Below, piece by piece: positions 63,203 to 64,000 of a stretch of 64,000 bases of DNA (position 1 is its first letter; the number at the start of each line of letters is the position of its first letter). The stretch is taken from NCBI RefSeq assembly GCF_004217495.1, contig NZ_SHLC01000001.1, forward strand, positions 682,001 through 746,000, given 5' to 3'. Under the pieces are notes generated by a model. The model worked only from the letters and a program-made list of their open reading frames with translations, made no database searches and was not told the DNA's origin. The position numbers were made by a program, and so were the translations under genes. This DNA is from Microterricola gilva. GTDB taxonomy: Bacteria > Actinomycetota > Actinomycetes > Actinomycetales > Microbacteriaceae.

Positions 63203-64000
63203 ATGGATCTCGACGCCTACTCCGCCGCCCACCGTGAACGGTGGGAGCGTCTGGACGCCCTGGCGGCGCAGCGCAGATTGAGCGGAGCGGAGGCCGACGA
63301 GCTCGTCGATCTCTACCAGTCGGGGGCGACGCAGCTCTCGCAGCTGAAGACCACGGCCGGATCCACGCTCCAGGGCGACCGGCTCTCGGTGAGCCTGTCG
63401 CGGGCGCGGCTGCGATTCACCGGAACCGGCGACAATCTGCTCGCCCAGCTGCCCCGCTTCTTCGTCGTGCAGCTTCCGGCCGCCCTGTACCGGCTGCGCT
63501 GGCTGACCCTCGTCTACGCTCTGGCCACGATCGTCATCGCGACGCTCTACGCGCTCTGGGCGCTCGGCGACCCGCAGGTGCTCGCGAACTTCGGCTCGAA
63601 GGAGCAGCTGGCCCAGCTCGCCGACGAGGACTTCGTCGACTACTACTCCGCGAACCCGGCCGCGTCCTTCGCCGGACAGGTGTGGGCGAACAACGCCTGG
63701 ATCGCCGCGCAGTGCATCGCCTTCGGCATCCTCGGCGTCTACGTTCCCGCGGTGATCTTCAGCAACGCGCAGAACCTCGGCGTGACGGCCGCCGTGATGT
63801 TCGCACACGGCGAGGGCGACACGATGCTGCTCTACATCGCCCCGCACGGCCTGCTCGAGCTCACCAGCGTGTTCGTCGCCGCGGCGGCCGGCACCCGCAT
63901 CTTCTGGTCCTGGATCGCCCCGGGTGCGCGCACGCGCGGGCAGGCGTTGGCGGCGGAGGGTCGCGCCATGTTCACCGTCGTGATCGGACTGGCCATCGCC
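63203..64000 (+). CDS. SpoIIM-superfamily membrane protein (3' end outside window)
   Basis: The first 266 residues are visible. A soluble helical start (DLDAYSAAHRERWERLDAL...LVDLYQSGATQLSQLKT) is followed by helices near residues 95-120, 155-185 and later, with the SpoIIM pattern NNAWIAAQCIAFGILGVYVP and LYIAPHGLLELTSVFVAAAAG. Non-sporulating actinobacteria carry this paralogue of stage II sporulation protein M next to an RDD gene; its role is unknown. The gene runs off the right edge without a stop. Confidence 0.92.
   Translation, partial: MDLDAYSAAHRERWERLDALAAQRRLSGAEADELVDLYQSGATQLSQLKTTAGSTLQGDRLSVSLSRARLRFTGTGDNLLAQLPRFFVVQLPAALYRLRWLTLVYALATIVIATLYALWALGDPQVLANFGSKEQLAQLADEDFVDYYSANPAASFAGQVWANNAWIAAQCIAFGILGVYVPAVIFSNAQNLGVTAAVMFAHGEGDTMLLYIAPHGLLELTSVFVAAAAGTRIFWSWIAPGARTRGQALAAEGRAMFTVVIGLAIA

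Overview
The window is about 64 kb of GC-rich DNA. Gene content, codon use and gene order point to an actinobacterium, most likely in Microbacteriaceae or a close relative: AccA3/AccD5/AccE acyl-CoA carboxylase, a WhiB regulator, DUF3499, DUF5719 and LCP proteins, an actinobacterial-type AhcY, and many start codons placed directly behind a TANNNT -10 box (leaderless style). I see no tRNA, rRNA, transposase, integrase, CRISPR array or replication origin.

Left backbone (1-15.4 kb). A partial acyl-CoA dehydrogenase is followed by accA3 and maf. A TrmA-like RNA methyltransferase comes next, then a three-gene response regulator / histidine kinase / pseudokinase operon. After a 403-bp gap holding a terminator and a strongly structured RNA candidate come accE-accD5, birA, a PH-domain membrane protein, a GtrA-type flippase, purK-purE and an LCP ligase. 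From memory, this order matches the Mycobacterium tuberculosis region birA-accD5-accE5-maf-accA3 with purE/purK and the LCP gene Rv3267.

Surface polysaccharide island (15.4-50.1 kb). A 70-bp direct repeat with an inverted partner marks its left edge. It holds a complete dTDP-L-rhamnose pathway (rmlB, rmlD, rmlC, rmlA), about ten glycosyltransferases, a Wzm/Wzt ABC exporter with a C-terminal sugar-binding domain, an RgpF-type rhamnan enzyme split over two genes with its second half fused to WbsX, two small coiled-coil proteins, a secreted protein with four repeats, DUF2142 and other large membrane proteins, a DUF2304/GT2 pair, a Wzx-like flippase, two DUF4012 paralogues and two O-antigen-ligase-like proteins. 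Together they would make a rhamnose-containing wall glycopolymer, export it, and pass it to an LCP-type ligase for attachment to peptidoglycan.

Right backbone (50.1-64 kb). An acyl-CoA dehydrogenase, manA, a GlxA-type AraC regulator, a 54-residue membrane peptide, galE, a WhiB gene, a 1013-residue GT2/membrane protein with DUF5719, a metallopeptidase-family protein, DUF3499, ahcY, an RDD protein and a SpoIIM-family protein cut by the window end.

Most notable are the split-RgpF/WbsX arrangement, a GT2-GT4 pair present both as two genes and as one fusion, a basic tail shared by coiled-coil proteins and transferases, the structured RNA candidate at 7.9 kb, and a strongly over-represented octamer (GGCATCCG/CGGATGCC) on both strands.
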